NCBI GenBank assembly: GCA_039197065.1
Contig: JBCCUL010000047.1
Span: 1 to 48,994 of the forward strand
Length of the DNA: 48,994 nt
Reading direction: 5' to 3'
Source: JANQPX01 sp039197065
GTDB lineage: Bacteria > Pseudomonadota > Alphaproteobacteria > Geminicoccales > Geminicoccaceae
The notes beneath the pieces are model-generated. The model worked only from the letters and a program-made list of their open reading frames with translations, was not told the DNA's origin and did no database searches. Position numbers and translations under genes: made by a program. Position 1 is the first letter of the stretch, and the number at the start of each line of letters is the position of its first letter. Positions 34,805 through 43,690 of this stretch are shown here, piece after piece.

Positions 34805-35296
34805 GTGAGCGATACGACCACTTTAGAGAATGTCGACGCCAAGGCCGAGCCTTGCTACAGGCTCGTCTATCGAAGCCGCAGTCTCCTCCCCAAGGGCGCT
34901 AAGGAGGGCGAGGCGGAACTCGCGGAAATCCTGCGGGTGGCGCGGCAGAACAATCAGCGTCAGGGCGTCACCGGCGCGCTCATTCTCTACGAAGAAAAAG
35001 GCCGCTTCGCCCAGGTCCTGGAAGGACCGGAGGAGACGGTCAAGGCGCTGATATCAAGCATCAAGAAAGACCCGCGCCACGACAGCGTCGAAATCCGCGA
35101 AGCCGGCAACGTGCCGGCGCGGTTGTTTTCAAGATGGGCCATGGCCCTCGTCCTCGAACACAATGAACCCGACCAACCCCTCATCGGCACCACAGGCGGC
35201 ATCGCCGAGGCCGCACCCTGGCGCGTGACCGAGGAACAGGAGGCCGTGCTGACGCGGTTACGGGATATGACGCGGGGGTATGGGCGGGGGTATTAG
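34805..35296 (+). CDS. BLUF-domain blue-light photoreceptor
   Basis: The 163-residue protein carries a BLUF domain (about 17-115). Key flavin-contact residues are in place: Y22 in LVYRS, N49/N50 in ARQNNQRQGVTGALI, Q70 in FAQVLEG, and W111/M113 in SRWAMAL. This is the set that rearranges hydrogen bonds to FAD under blue light. A short C-terminal tail follows and no output domain is attached, so it would act through a partner protein. The start is GTG at 34805 with GGGGGAGAG upstream. Its place as the last gene of the monooxygenase operon, between hairpin copies 2 and 3, is unexpected. Confidence 0.85.
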   Translation: MSDTTTLENVDAKAEPCYRLVYRSRSLLPKGAKEGEAELAEILRVARQNNQRQGVTGALILYEEKGRFAQVLEGPEETVKALISSIKKDPRHDSVEIREAGNVPARLFSRWAMALVLEHNEPDQPLIGTTGGIAEAAPWRVTEEQEAVLTRLRDMTRGYGRGY

Positions 35297-35320
35297 GCGG
35301 CGACGCGCCGCGGCGTTGAC
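35297..35320 (+). repeat. 24-nt intercistronic hairpin element, copy 3
   Basis: GCGGCG-ACG-CGCCGC followed by GGCGTTGAC, immediately after the BLUF stop codon. It shares the ACG loop with copy 2 and CGTTGAC with both. Confidence 0.6.
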
Positions 35321-35347
35321 TTATGATGGCGCTATGAAAAAAGGCGC

Positions 35348-35364
35348 TCGGATCAGTGATCCGA
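35348..35364. terminator. Hairpin between convergent BLUF gene and membrane-protein gene
   Basis: TCGGATCA and TGATCCGA are perfect inverted copies around a single G, giving a 6-bp stem with a 5-nt loop. It lies between the ends of two convergent genes. There is no strong T-run, so termination is a guess. Confidence 0.35.
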
Positions 35365-35403
35365 AATGTTCCAGGAGCTGCCGCTATCTCTTCTTCGATA
35401 TAA

Positions 35404-36216
35404 CTAATGTGGAACAGATGAATTCTCACTTGTCAAACCAACTACCACAGTAGACACTCTTCCAACAAAGAAAAACCGTTCATCAAATGTGTTTAGCTTA
35501 ATGTTTGTAGGCAGGCGTAGCGTAGCCTTTTGAGTTTGATCTAGGTCTGAAGCAACTTCGATCGAAAGCTCGCTGAAATTGAGATAAACGGTCTTGTCGT
35601 CAATGATGGAGCTAATTCTGTTTGCAATTTCCGAAGGGATTCGCTGCTCGAAAGCTACAATAAAATCGGATAACGCCTTTTTTCTTTTACCGACCTCTGT
35701 TCCCTCAGTCATTGGAGCGGGCGGCAACTTTTCATTGCTCTCCTCAGAGCCTTCCCTGCCAAATATCTTAAGTCTCACTACTCCGGTTGATCCGAGAAGC
35801 ACAATGTCGTGCGAATTGCCGTTAAAGCAAATGATTTGGATTTCAATGATGCGTTCCGATGCTAATTTTGCGACGTAGACATAAATTTGCCCTACGAAGA
35901 GTCGCTCTTGGAATGGAGTTTCATCGGCATAACCAACGGAGTGTTTTTGGCTTAAAAACGAGTTGGCTCGAAGGCCGATGGTAAACCCGATGATGCCAGC
36001 AGATAGCGTCAAAAACCACGGATTGAGGGCAAAAGATAGCCAATCGAACAAAGAGGCGACTGCTTCTGAAGGCTGATTATACAGTCCTTGTTCACGCGCG
36101 AATTCGACGGCGAATTCGCTCAACACCGCGATGATTATGATCGAGCCAATTGCGCTGGCGAACCACACCATGAGTCGACGGCTGAGTGAGAAAAAATCAA
36201 ACATGCCGCCGAACAT
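35404..36216 (-). CDS. Membrane protein of unknown function
   Basis: The 270-residue protein has two N-terminal membrane segments (WFASAIGSIIIIAVLSEFAV and LNPWFLTLSAGIIGFTIGL) and a large soluble C-terminal domain with a strand-rich core. I do not recognise a family. The gene is distinctly AT-rich against its neighbours, with codons such as ATA, AAA and TTT in place of the local GC-rich choices, which suggests acquisition by transfer. It is convergent with the BLUF gene and separated from the regulatory operon, so it is probably unrelated to the monooxygenase. Confidence 0.75.
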   Translation of the reverse strand: MFGGMFDFFSLSRRLMVWFASAIGSIIIIAVLSEFAVEFAREQGLYNQPSEAVASLFDWLSFALNPWFLTLSAGIIGFTIGLRANSFLSQKHSVGYADETPFQERLFVGQIYVYVAKLASERIIEIQIICFNGNSHDIVLLGSTGVVRLKIFGREGSEESNEKLPPAPMTEGTEVGKRKKALSDFIVAFEQRIPSEIANRISSIIDDKTVYLNFSELSIEVASDLDQTQKATLRLPTNIKLNTFDERFFFVGRVSTVVVGLTSENSSVPH

Positions 36217-36333
36217 GCAATCAGGAGCAGGATTTGTTGAGTCAAATCTTGAATCAGGTTTGCTTAAAAATACCGAAAAATTGCGACTTGATGTGGCTGG
36301 TTCGGATTAAGGGCGGAAACTGAGGCTGTACTG

Positions 36334-37524
36334 TCACCCCACCTCCCGCACCATCGCCATCTGCAGTTCCGGCATTGCCTGCAGCTTGAGCTGATCGCTG
36401 AGGGTGGTCAGGAGGGTTCTGATCCAGGCCTCGGTAGTGTCGGCGGTGGTGAAGACGAGGCGGCCGCGGCGGTCGGCGGTCGGCCAGGCGGGGAGCCAGA
36501 GGAGGGGTTGGATGAGGTGTTCGCGGCCGTCGATCAGGGCCGGGCGGTCCGGGTGGTCCTCGATGGCGACGATGCCCTTCAGGCGAAGCAGATCCGCGCC
36601 GCGGTCGGCCATCAAAAGTTTCAGAAAAACCGAGAGCACGGTGCTGTCCAGCGGCTGATCGATCGTCACGGCGAAGGATTGAACGCCGCCGGCCGACCGG
36701 CCGAGCGTTGACTGGACCTCGCCCAGCTTTGGGGCGCTGACACCCCTTCTGGATGCCTCAAATCCAAAAGCGGCTTCGCAGAGCCAGCGGTCGATGTCGA
36801 TGCTGCCGTCGACCGGGTCGAAAAGGCCGCTGTCGACGAGGCGGGCGGGGCCGATGTCGCCGTTGCGACCGCGGAGGATGGGGGCCGGCGGGTTCAGGGC
36901 CTTGAGCTGCTTCGCAAGCTGAGTGACCGCATCGGGTCGCACCCGATCGGTGTGGGTGAGGATGAGGCGGTCGGCTGTGGCGAAAAACCGATGCAGTTTC
37001 GGATCGGCGACGAGTTTGGAGCCACGTGCTTCCTCTCGTTCTGCTGTCCCATCGGACCCGGCGCAAACACACCCCGCCGCCTCGGTCAACGTCAAGGCGC
37101 TGGCCACGGCCGTCACGGAGCTCAGGCGGAACGTCGACCCCCAGGCGGGATCGCCTGTGAGGGCCTGGAGGAGGAGGCGGGGCGCTTTTGGATCGTTTGC
37201 GGCGAGAACGACGTGGCTGGTATTCGGTTGAGCCTGTTTAAGCCAGGCCGCGATCGTGGCCGCGTCCCAAGTCTCGGTCAGGCCAGCAAGGCCATCGATG
37301 ATGGTCGTGTTCTCTACGTCCGCGCGCCGGCTGAACGCATCGAGAAGCGTCGAGACACCGCTGCCCTTCCTGCCAACAACCAACGAAATCTGGATAGGGT
37401 GCATCACCGCGCCATGTAGCCGCTCACCGAACCTATTACGGCGCGGGATCACGATAGGATCATGCACTTTTCGATTGAATTCGGAGGACTGCGTATCTCG
37501 GCGCGCGCTGCTCATCGATTTCAT
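36334..37524 (-). CDS. Degenerate CobW/COG0523-type GTPase homologue
   Basis: The 396-residue protein resembles CobW/COG0523 metallochaperone GTPases, with a P-loop-like GRKGSGVST (51-59), a GCVCA segment at the usual CxCC position (C152, C154) and a C-terminal CobW-like domain. The P-loop lysine is Val57, the last CxCC cysteine is missing and the guanine motif NKxD reads THTD, so it is probably impaired in GTP or metal binding. It starts 19 nt after the sigma-54 activator; the true start may be the ATG at 37404, which opens at MHPIQISLVVG. A role in metal supply to the diiron enzyme was considered, but the changes argue for a modified function. Confidence 0.75.
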   Translation of the reverse strand: MKSMSSARRDTQSSEFNRKVHDPIVIPRRNRFGERLHGAVMHPIQISLVVGRKGSGVSTLLDAFSRRADVENTTIIDGLAGLTETWDAATIAAWLKQAQPNTSHVVLAANDPKAPRLLLQALTGDPAWGSTFRLSSVTAVASALTLTEAAGCVCAGSDGTAEREEARGSKLVADPKLHRFFATADRLILTHTDRVRPDAVTQLAKQLKALNPPAPILRGRNGDIGPARLVDSGLFDPVDGSIDIDRWLCEAAFGFEASRRGVSAPKLGEVQSTLGRSAGGVQSFAVTIDQPLDSTVLSVFLKLLMADRGADLLRLKGIVAIEDHPDRPALIDGREHLIQPLLWLPAWPTADRRGRLVFTTADTTEAWIRTLLTTLSDQLKLQAMPELQMAMVREVG

Positions 37525-37543
37525 GAACGTGGTTAACGGAAAT

Positions 37544-39622
37544 TTAGCGTTCGAGGCCGTAGTGTCTCATCTTCCGGTACAAGGTGCTTCGGGAGATCTT
37601 CAGTGTTTTAGCCACCAGCGAGAGATTGCCGCCGCCGGTCTCGATCGCCTGCTCGATCGCCTGGCGCTCGGTGTCTTCCAGGCTTCCGCCTCCGTCGAGC
37701 ATCGGGCTCGCCGTCTGTGGAGCGCCAGGCCCTCCCATGTCCTCGGGCAAGTCAACGAGGCGCACGTTGCGCTCGGTGGACATGAGGGTGAGGCTTTCGA
37801 TGAGGTTTCGAAGCTCGCGCACATTGCCGGGCCAGTCGTGGTCGCGGAGAGCCTGACGGGCGTCCGGTTCGATGGTCAGCTGTTCGACGCCGTATTTGAT
37901 GGCGAACAGGTGGTTGAAGTGATCGATCAGCCGATCGATGTCGCCCATCCGTTCGCGCAGGGGAGGTATCTCGATGGTGACCGTGCTGATGCGGAAATAG
38001 AGGTCCCGGCGAAAGCGTCCGGCGGCGACTTCGTCCTTTAGATTGCGGTTGGTAAGCGCCACCAGGCGGACATCGACCGGCCTTGGCTTGCCGTCGCCGA
38101 GTCGATAGACAGCGCCTTCTTCAAGGACGCGCAGGAGATAGGGCTGGAGATCGAGCGGCATTTCGCCGATTTCATCCAGGCAGAGCGTGCCGCCGCTTGC
38201 GAGTTCGAAGCGGCCGGCGCGGCCATCTCTGGCAGCGCCGGTGAAGGCGCCGGCGACATGGCCGAAGAGCTCGGCGCCCAGCAGGTCCTTGGAGACCGCG
38301 CCGCAATTGAAGGCGATGAAGGGAGCTTTGGGGTCGTCTTGACGGTTGGGGCTGCTCGATCCGTGGGCGCCGTTTTGACCGGTGCTGTGGATGAGCTTGG
38401 CGAACAGTTCCTTGCCGACCCCGGTCTCTCCCTCGACCAGGACCGGGACGCGGCTGGAGGCAGCGCGCTTGGCCTTCGAGATGGCATGAAGAAGACGCAC
38501 GCTTTCGCCCTGGATTTCGGGGTGTGGCGGTTCGGGGACTTTGAGTGTCGGCGCGGGCGGCGTGCTCCTGGTCCGCGCTCGGCTTGCCGCCGCGTAGATG
38601 AGCATGGCGCCGGACATGTCGCTGCCAATCTTGAGCGGCTTCACCCAAGCGGGGCGAAGCGGCATGGGCAAGCGTTCATAGATCTCCTGTTCGGTTGCGG
38701 CGTCACGGAGGTCCACCAGGCGGCGGCCGATATTGAAGTTGACGCCGTCTTCGGCCTGGACGTGCTTCGGGACGGAGTCCCCGTTCAAGTGAATGATGCG
38801 GCCATGGCGGTCGAGGACGACCAGGCCGTCGGCGCCGTCGGTGACCGGCATCGAGGAGAGGCAGGCTTCGAGGAGACGAAGCCGCTCGATGCGGGCATGT
38901 TCGCCAAGCGCCAGCTCGATCTTCTCGGCAGCGAGCACGGCGAGCGCGATATTGTGGCGGCGGAAGATCTCGGGCGGGCCGGAGATATCGATCAGGCCGA
39001 TGATGCTCTGGTCGACCGGGTCGCGGATCGGAGCGCCTGCGCAGGTCCAGCTTTTGATGCCCTGGCAGAAATGCTCGGCGGCGTGGACGAAGACGGGCTT
39101 GCCGGTGGAGAGCGCCGTGCCGATGCCGTTGGTGCCGACGACGTCTTCATTCCAGTGGCCGCCCGGTTGGAGCTTGATGTCATGGCCGGCATCCAAGGTG
39201 CGACCATCGCCACGTGTGTCGAGAATGACGCCGTTTTCGTCGGTCAGCACCACCATCGCCGACGTTTCTTCGAGGAGGTCGGCGGCGTGCTGAAGAGCGT
39301 GATCCGCCGCCGCCAGCAAGGACCTCCGCTGCTGCTTGCTGCGATCAAGCTGATCATCGTCGATTACGAGCGGGGTCGCCGAGGCATGGGCGTTGACGCC
39401 GGAGGTAGCGCTTCTTGCCCAGGAATTTCGGATGATATTCCGTACCTGCTGGCTACCAACAGATGCATCGCCCGTCAGGAAATTCTCCCAGGCGCGCATG
39501 GTCCGCTGCTCGTCATAGGAGGCATCGTCCTGTTCGGCGGCGGGAGGGAGAGGGGCTTGTTTTCCAGGCGTTCTGGGCATCACGATCACCGCTCGGCCAT
39601 TATTCGGCGTCGCCGGCTTCAT
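37544..39622 (-). CDS. Sigma-54-dependent transcriptional activator, AcoR/MimR type
   Basis: A 692-residue activator. An N-terminal GAF-type sensor region (about 90-245) is followed by a linker, and an AAA+ domain (about 370-605) with Walker A GETGVGK (398-404), GAFTGA (458-463) that contacts sigma-54, and Walker B GGTLCLDEIGEMP. The C-terminal Fis-type HTH is NLSLVAKTLKISRSTLYRKM. The domain order matches AcoR and MimR, which sense small organics such as acetoin or the monooxygenase substrate. It probably activates the promoter at 25498-25513. Its start overlaps the upstream gene by 23 nt, with AGGA just ahead. Confidence 0.92.
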   Translation of the reverse strand: MKPATPNNGRAVIVMPRTPGKQAPLPPAAEQDDASYDEQRTMRAWENFLTGDASVGSQQVRNIIRNSWARSATSGVNAHASATPLVIDDDQLDRSKQQRRSLLAAADHALQHAADLLEETSAMVVLTDENGVILDTRGDGRTLDAGHDIKLQPGGHWNEDVVGTNGIGTALSTGKPVFVHAAEHFCQGIKSWTCAGAPIRDPVDQSIIGLIDISGPPEIFRRHNIALAVLAAEKIELALGEHARIERLRLLEACLSSMPVTDGADGLVVLDRHGRIIHLNGDSVPKHVQAEDGVNFNIGRRLVDLRDAATEQEIYERLPMPLRPAWVKPLKIGSDMSGAMLIYAAASRARTRSTPPAPTLKVPEPPHPEIQGESVRLLHAISKAKRAASSRVPVLVEGETGVGKELFAKLIHSTGQNGAHGSSSPNRQDDPKAPFIAFNCGAVSKDLLGAELFGHVAGAFTGAARDGRAGRFELASGGTLCLDEIGEMPLDLQPYLLRVLEEGAVYRLGDGKPRPVDVRLVALTNRNLKDEVAAGRFRRDLYFRISTVTIEIPPLRERMGDIDRLIDHFNHLFAIKYGVEQLTIEPDARQALRDHDWPGNVRELRNLIESLTLMSTERNVRLVDLPEDMGGPGAPQTASPMLDGGGSLEDTERQAIEQAIETGGGNLSLVAKTLKISRSTLYRKMRHYGLER

Positions 39623-40097
39623 CGATTCCTATGCCGAGCCGTTCGGCAATCGTGCCAATCAGGTCATCCTCAGAGAACTCAGATGTGATAGCGCTGCCAT
39701 CGAGATCGGCGAGCTTTGTCCCAAGCTCCTCTTCGATCAGGGCGAAAAAGCCGTTCTCCCTGGTTGCCAGGACGAAGTGCTGGCTACGGCGGGGACCTCG
39801 AATCTCGCCTAGGAAATGCAGCTGCTTGCTGGTCTCCTGATCGGCGACCACGACGCGGCCATTGACGCTGATGCGCACATAAGGCCTTGCTGTTTCTCGC
39901 GAATCGATGACGCGGCCGGTGTGGATGACCAAGCCTTCCGGCTCGGGCGCAGCGGGTTTCGCGGCCTGGCTGCTCAGCTGCCCGCCGGTCAGATGATCCA
40001 TCATCTTATGAATCGTGCCGCGGTTTTCCTTGAGCAGCCTGCGCGCAGGCAAATCCTCGCGACGCGGACCGTCGCGTTTCGAAATGATATCGACCAT
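39600..40097 (-). CDS. Protein of unknown function coupled to the sigma-54 activator
   Basis: The 165-residue protein is soluble, with a basic, disordered-looking N-terminus, a proline/alanine linker and a beta-rich core: GRVIDSRETARPYVRISVNGRVV then TSKQLHFLGEIRGPRRSQHFVL. The 3' end overlaps the activator gene by 23 nt, so the two are co-translated. It could modulate the activator or sense a signal for it; I know no family that matches. AGAGAGG precedes the ATG at 40097. Confidence 0.7.
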   Translation of the reverse strand: MVDIISKRDGPRREDLPARRLLKENRGTIHKMMDHLTGGQLSSQAAKPAAPEPEGLVIHTGRVIDSRETARPYVRISVNGRVVVADQETSKQLHFLGEIRGPRRSQHFVLATRENGFFALIEEELGTKLADLDGSAITSEFSEDDLIGTIAERLGIGIDEAGDAE

Positions 40098-41062
40098 TGC
40101 CTCTCTCCCCGATTGTCGGAGGCGCGTACCGTTGGCCGGTCTTGATTTTTTTTATGTTTAAAAATGCTAGCTGATCCAGCCGTCGGGTGCCAGCTCAATC
40201 TGCAACAGAACCCTAAGGTCTGGCTGCGCAAGTACCAGCCGGTTCTAGAACCGATGCGTGCAAGTTCGTTCGGTAGCCTATATGCGGAATGGCCGAACAG
40301 GGCATACCTAAATCTGATCCGTGACGTGCTCGTTCCTGCGCTAGCTCCCCACGACGAAAAGCACACAGAGGCTGTTGCGTTCCCCCGATCTGAACCTATT
40401 CGGCGGCTCCTCATCGAGAGATGCTCAGATTTGCTTTGAGCCGGCAGCGCATTTCCGAATGGTGGTCATTTTGGCGGGCGCATTTTTCACTTGCCAAACA
40501 AGCATAGACATTTCAATGAGTTAGACAACAATTTGTGGCGGATGGGGGTGTCCGACATCGGAAAGATGATATTCTCATAAATCTTTGTTTTTGTTTAATT
40601 CTTATACCTATGTGAGTGTATTTTGTGCAGCAAAATGTATAGTAAAACTTGGCCTTTTCAGATGAGCCGGTTCGATTCCCTGTACCATATTCGAACCCAG
40701 CCCGCCGAATTAATTTCCCACTTCAATCCCCGATTATCAATTCTTGTGCCAAGACATCGGAGGGTGAACCGGCGCGCCGATGAGCTAAGAGGCGAGGGTG
40801 AGTGATGGCTTCAGTTCGTTCTTGCTCGGTAGCACCTAGACAGGTTGGTGTACTGGCTAGGTTTCGTAAGTGGTCGTAAACTCCGTCTTGCCGACCGAGA
40901 TGCGGCCTCCTGGCTCATTGCACAAGCGTTCGCCTTTTCTTGGGCAAAGACACCTGTGCGCATCAGCCATTCTGGCTGTCTAACCACAGACTCCGTAACG
41001 CTGGCCTGCAGCCTCGATTGATCTATCTCCTGTAACGCCACTTCAGACTTCGGCTTTTCGGG
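40098..41062. other. AT-rich intergenic region without a convincing gene
   Basis: About 965 bp separate the divergent unknown/activator operon and the adenylate cyclase. Short frames exist (40164-40439, 40623-40805 and one leftward at 40811-41125), but none has protein-like composition or a ribosome site. A T-loop-like string (GGTTCGATTCC, near 40669) hints at an old tRNA 3' end used by an integrating element, but its stem does not pair. The region may be decayed mobile DNA. Confidence 0.45.
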
Positions 41063-42904
41063 ATGCCCATTAAAAGTTCTTTGATCAGCAAAGACGACAT
41101 GGCCGAGCCTGCCGATTGGAGCCATGATCGGGCGTCACAGCGACAAGTCTCGCTGAGCACGATGCTATCTGCCGCGTTGATTGGCCTTGTCATCGCAGCT
41201 GTCGCGCCGGTGATTGCCATCAGCTATTTCATCTCCGGCAGCACCGCCGAGCGGCTGCTGGCGGAACGGGCGGAGCTGGTGGTCGATGGTCTCGAACATG
41301 AGATCCGGGGCTTGCTGGATCCTGTCGTTGCGCAACTGAATTACGCCCGCCTCGCCGTGCTGGAAGGCGAGGTCGATCCGAGCGAGCCCGCCGAGCTTCG
41401 CACCTTCATCCTGGGCCTCCTCGGCGGCACGCCGCAGATGTTCGGTCTCGGTCATCTGAGGCTGGATCGATCGATGCGCCGTTTCGAGCGCGACGGATTT
41501 TCAGAGATGGTCGAGCCTGCCGAGCGCCTTGCCCTTGCCGACGAAGCGATCAGGGCGGCGCGAAATGGTCGGGAAGCCTATTGGGCACAGCCTTTCGTCA
41601 GCATTGCCCTTGGCGATACGATCTTGAACTATCGTGTCACCCTGGAGCGCGACGGCGATTTCCTCGGTGTGCTGGCTGCTGGCGTTACCAGCGAGGGTTT
41701 GTCGCGTTACGTCGCCGAGATCTCCAATCGGCTGGGCATTCGCGCCTTCATCCTTGCCGGTCGCGACCGAATGATCACCTACCCGGATCGCCGGGCACCG
41801 GAAGACCGGATCGTCTCCACTGACCTGCCCTCGCTTGAAAGCGTCAGCGATCCGGTGATCGCCAGTCTTTGGGACGATCCGAGGCCGCTCACGCAGATTG
41901 CCGAGCTGACAAGGAGCCAGGGCCATTGGAGCTGGGTCGATGGCGTTCCCTACACCTATCTCTATCGTGAGGTTGCGGGTTATGGTCCGGAGCCGCTGAT
42001 CATCGGCGTTGCATCGCAGTCGGCCGATACGCGCCTCGCGCGCTGGGCGGCGACCATTGCCGCCGGTGTTGGGGGCATCTTGATGATGCTTGCTGCGGCA
42101 GCGGCTTGGTGCTTGGGTCGCATGCTAAGCAGGCCGACAGCGGACTTCGACGGGGCGATGCGCGCCATTGGCGAGATGGCGTTCGATCAGGTCAGACTAC
42201 CGAGCTTGGTGGAGAGCCGAATCAAAGAATGGCGGACCATGGCGCAGCGGCTTGAGACCACGGCGTCGGCTCTTTCGGCCTTCCAGACCTATCTGCCTCG
42301 CACCCTTGTCCGCCGATTGTTCAACAACGTCGACAAGCGTGCCGCCTCAGAGGAGCGCGTTGTTACGGTGATGTTCGTTGATCTGGAGGGCTTTACCGCC
42401 TTCTCCAGCGGCCGAGATGCGGGCGAGGTGGCCGCCTATCTAAACGACCTCTTCGGGCGGATCGGTCCCATCATCGAAGAAAGCGGTGGCGTCATCGATA
42501 AATATACCGGGGATGGCCTGCTGGCGTTCTGGGGTGCACCCGACATGCAGCCAGACCATGTAGAACGCGCATGCAAGGCCGCCGCCCAGATCGCCCGTCG
42601 TCTGAGCGGGCATGTCGCCGAGCACCGTGCCGGCAGTCCCCGTCTGCGCATCGGCTTGCATTGTGGTCCGGTAATCGTCGGCAATATCGGCTTTCCTGGA
42701 CGCATCAACTACACGCTGGTTGGCGATACCGTAAACACCGCGCAGCGGGTCGAGTCAGCTTTGCGTGGCGTGTGGCCCGAGCAGCTGGTGGTGATCGCGG
42801 CGACGTCGGAGATCCTCGAACATCAGGCGTCCAGCGATGGCATCAAGAGAATCGAACCGCTCCCAGCCAGCTTTGGTAACGCGCATATCTGCGAGCCTTC
42901 ATAG
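41063..42904 (+). CDS. Membrane class III adenylate cyclase
   Basis: The 613-residue protein has an N-terminal membrane segment (about 35-58), an extracytoplasmic Cache-like sensor (about 65-320), a second membrane helix (about 325-347), a HAMP-like stretch and a cyclase catalytic domain (about 415-600). Metal-binding aspartates are in MFVDLEGFTAFS and KYTGDGLLAFWG, the substrate lysine is in VIDKYTGDG, and the transition-state Asn/Arg pair is in VGDTVNTAQRVE. It would make cAMP in response to an outside ligand. The start may be the ATG at 41099. It is flanked by unrelated units. Confidence 0.9.
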   Translation: MPIKSSLISKDDMAEPADWSHDRASQRQVSLSTMLSAALIGLVIAAVAPVIAISYFISGSTAERLLAERAELVVDGLEHEIRGLLDPVVAQLNYARLAVLEGEVDPSEPAELRTFILGLLGGTPQMFGLGHLRLDRSMRRFERDGFSEMVEPAERLALADEAIRAARNGREAYWAQPFVSIALGDTILNYRVTLERDGDFLGVLAAGVTSEGLSRYVAEISNRLGIRAFILAGRDRMITYPDRRAPEDRIVSTDLPSLESVSDPVIASLWDDPRPLTQIAELTRSQGHWSWVDGVPYTYLYREVAGYGPEPLIIGVASQSADTRLARWAATIAAGVGGILMMLAAAAAWCLGRMLSRPTADFDGAMRAIGEMAFDQVRLPSLVESRIKEWRTMAQRLETTASALSAFQTYLPRTLVRRLFNNVDKRAASEERVVTVMFVDLEGFTAFSSGRDAGEVAAYLNDLFGRIGPIIEESGGVIDKYTGDGLLAFWGAPDMQPDHVERACKAAAQIARRLSGHVAEHRAGSPRLRIGLHCGPVIVGNIGFPGRINYTLVGDTVNTAQRVESALRGVWPEQLVVIAATSEILEHQASSDGIKRIEPLPASFGNAHICEPS

Positions 42905-42922
42905 AGTCTGGCTGGAAACTCC

Positions 42923-42937
42923 GCCGACAAAGTCGGC
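42923..42937. terminator. Hairpin between convergent cyclase and folE genes
   Basis: GCCGAC and GTCGGC pair perfectly around AAA in the 56-bp gap between two converging genes. A short bidirectional terminator is plausible; no T-run follows. Confidence 0.4.
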
Positions 42938-42960
42938 CCACGCCCGACAAGACGTCTAGA

Positions 42961-43677
42961 TCAGCGCTTTGCCTCCAGTTCGACGGCTGTCAAGAATTCA
43001 TTGCGGGTTGCCGGATCATCTCGAAACACGCCGAGCATGCGGCTTGTGACCATGGTGGCCTCGTGCTTGCTCACACCTCTCGTCGTCATACAACCGTGCG
43101 TCGCCTGGATCACGACGCCGACGCCATGTGGCTCAAGAACCTGCATGAGGGTATTGGCGATATCGGCTGTCATGCGTTCTTGAATCTGGAGGCGACGGGC
43201 GTGGGCATCGACGACCCGAGCGAGCTTCGAGATCCCGACGACGCGCTTTTTCGGCAGGTAGCCGATGTGCGCGTGGCCGGTGATCGCGGCAAGATGATGT
43301 TCGCAGTGCGAACTGAAAGCGATCGAGCGCAGAACGACCATCTCGTCGTAGCCATTGACCTCGGCAAAGGTTCGATTCAGCAGTGTCGACGGATCCTCTT
43401 TGTACCCTCCAAACCAATCTTCATAGGCACGCACGACGCGAGCAGGCGTATCGATCAGACCCTCTCGATCCGGATCGTCGCCTGCCCAACGGAGGAGCGT
43501 GCGCACCGCAGCCTCCGCTTCGGCTCGAGACGGGCGAGATGATGGAAATCCTGCAGAGCCAGGCGCGCTTTCTGCTGACGAACCTTGTGAGACGGATCCA
43601 TCCATTGGTTTTTCCTCGACTGGTTGTGCACGCTGGTCGTGATGATCCGCTGCACACAGCGTTTTCATGACAGTCAT
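42961..43677 (-). CDS. folE: GTP cyclohydrolase I
   Basis: The 238-residue enzyme converts GTP to 7,8-dihydroneopterin triphosphate, the first step of pterin synthesis. Zinc ligands are in SSHCEHHL and THGCMTTRGV, and the substrate helix reads PKKRVVGISKLARVVDAHARRLQIQERM. The first about 55 residues are a variable extension; the ATG at 43668 is better spaced from GGCGG than the one at 43677. Leftward order folB, folK, folE with gaps of 31 and 13 nt indicates one transcript. Confidence 0.95.
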   Translation of the reverse strand: MTVMKTLCAADHHDQRAQPVEEKPMDGSVSQGSSAESAPGSAGFPSSRPSRAEAEAAVRTLLRWAGDDPDREGLIDTPARVVRAYEDWFGGYKEDPSTLLNRTFAEVNGYDEMVVLRSIAFSSHCEHHLAAITGHAHIGYLPKKRVVGISKLARVVDAHARRLQIQERMTADIANTLMQVLEPHGVGVVIQATHGCMTTRGVSKHEATMVTSRMLGVFRDDPATRNEFLTAVELEAKR

Positions 43678-43690
43678 CCGCCGACAGCGT

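Noticed and set aside
38258..39688. 476-codon rightward frame opposite the sigma-54 activator
   Set aside because: It is antisense to a gene with clear Walker, GAFTGA and HTH motifs, and its own translation is arginine/glycine/alanine-rich without recognisable sequence.
40164..40439. 91-codon rightward frame in the AT-rich gap
   Set aside because: No ribosome site, no family resemblance, and an opposing frame of similar length; treated as chance.
40661..40690. tRNA-like T-loop sequence near 40669
   Set aside because: The string GGTTCGATTCC resembles a T-loop, but the flanking bases do not form the T-stem or acceptor stem, so no tRNA gene can be called.
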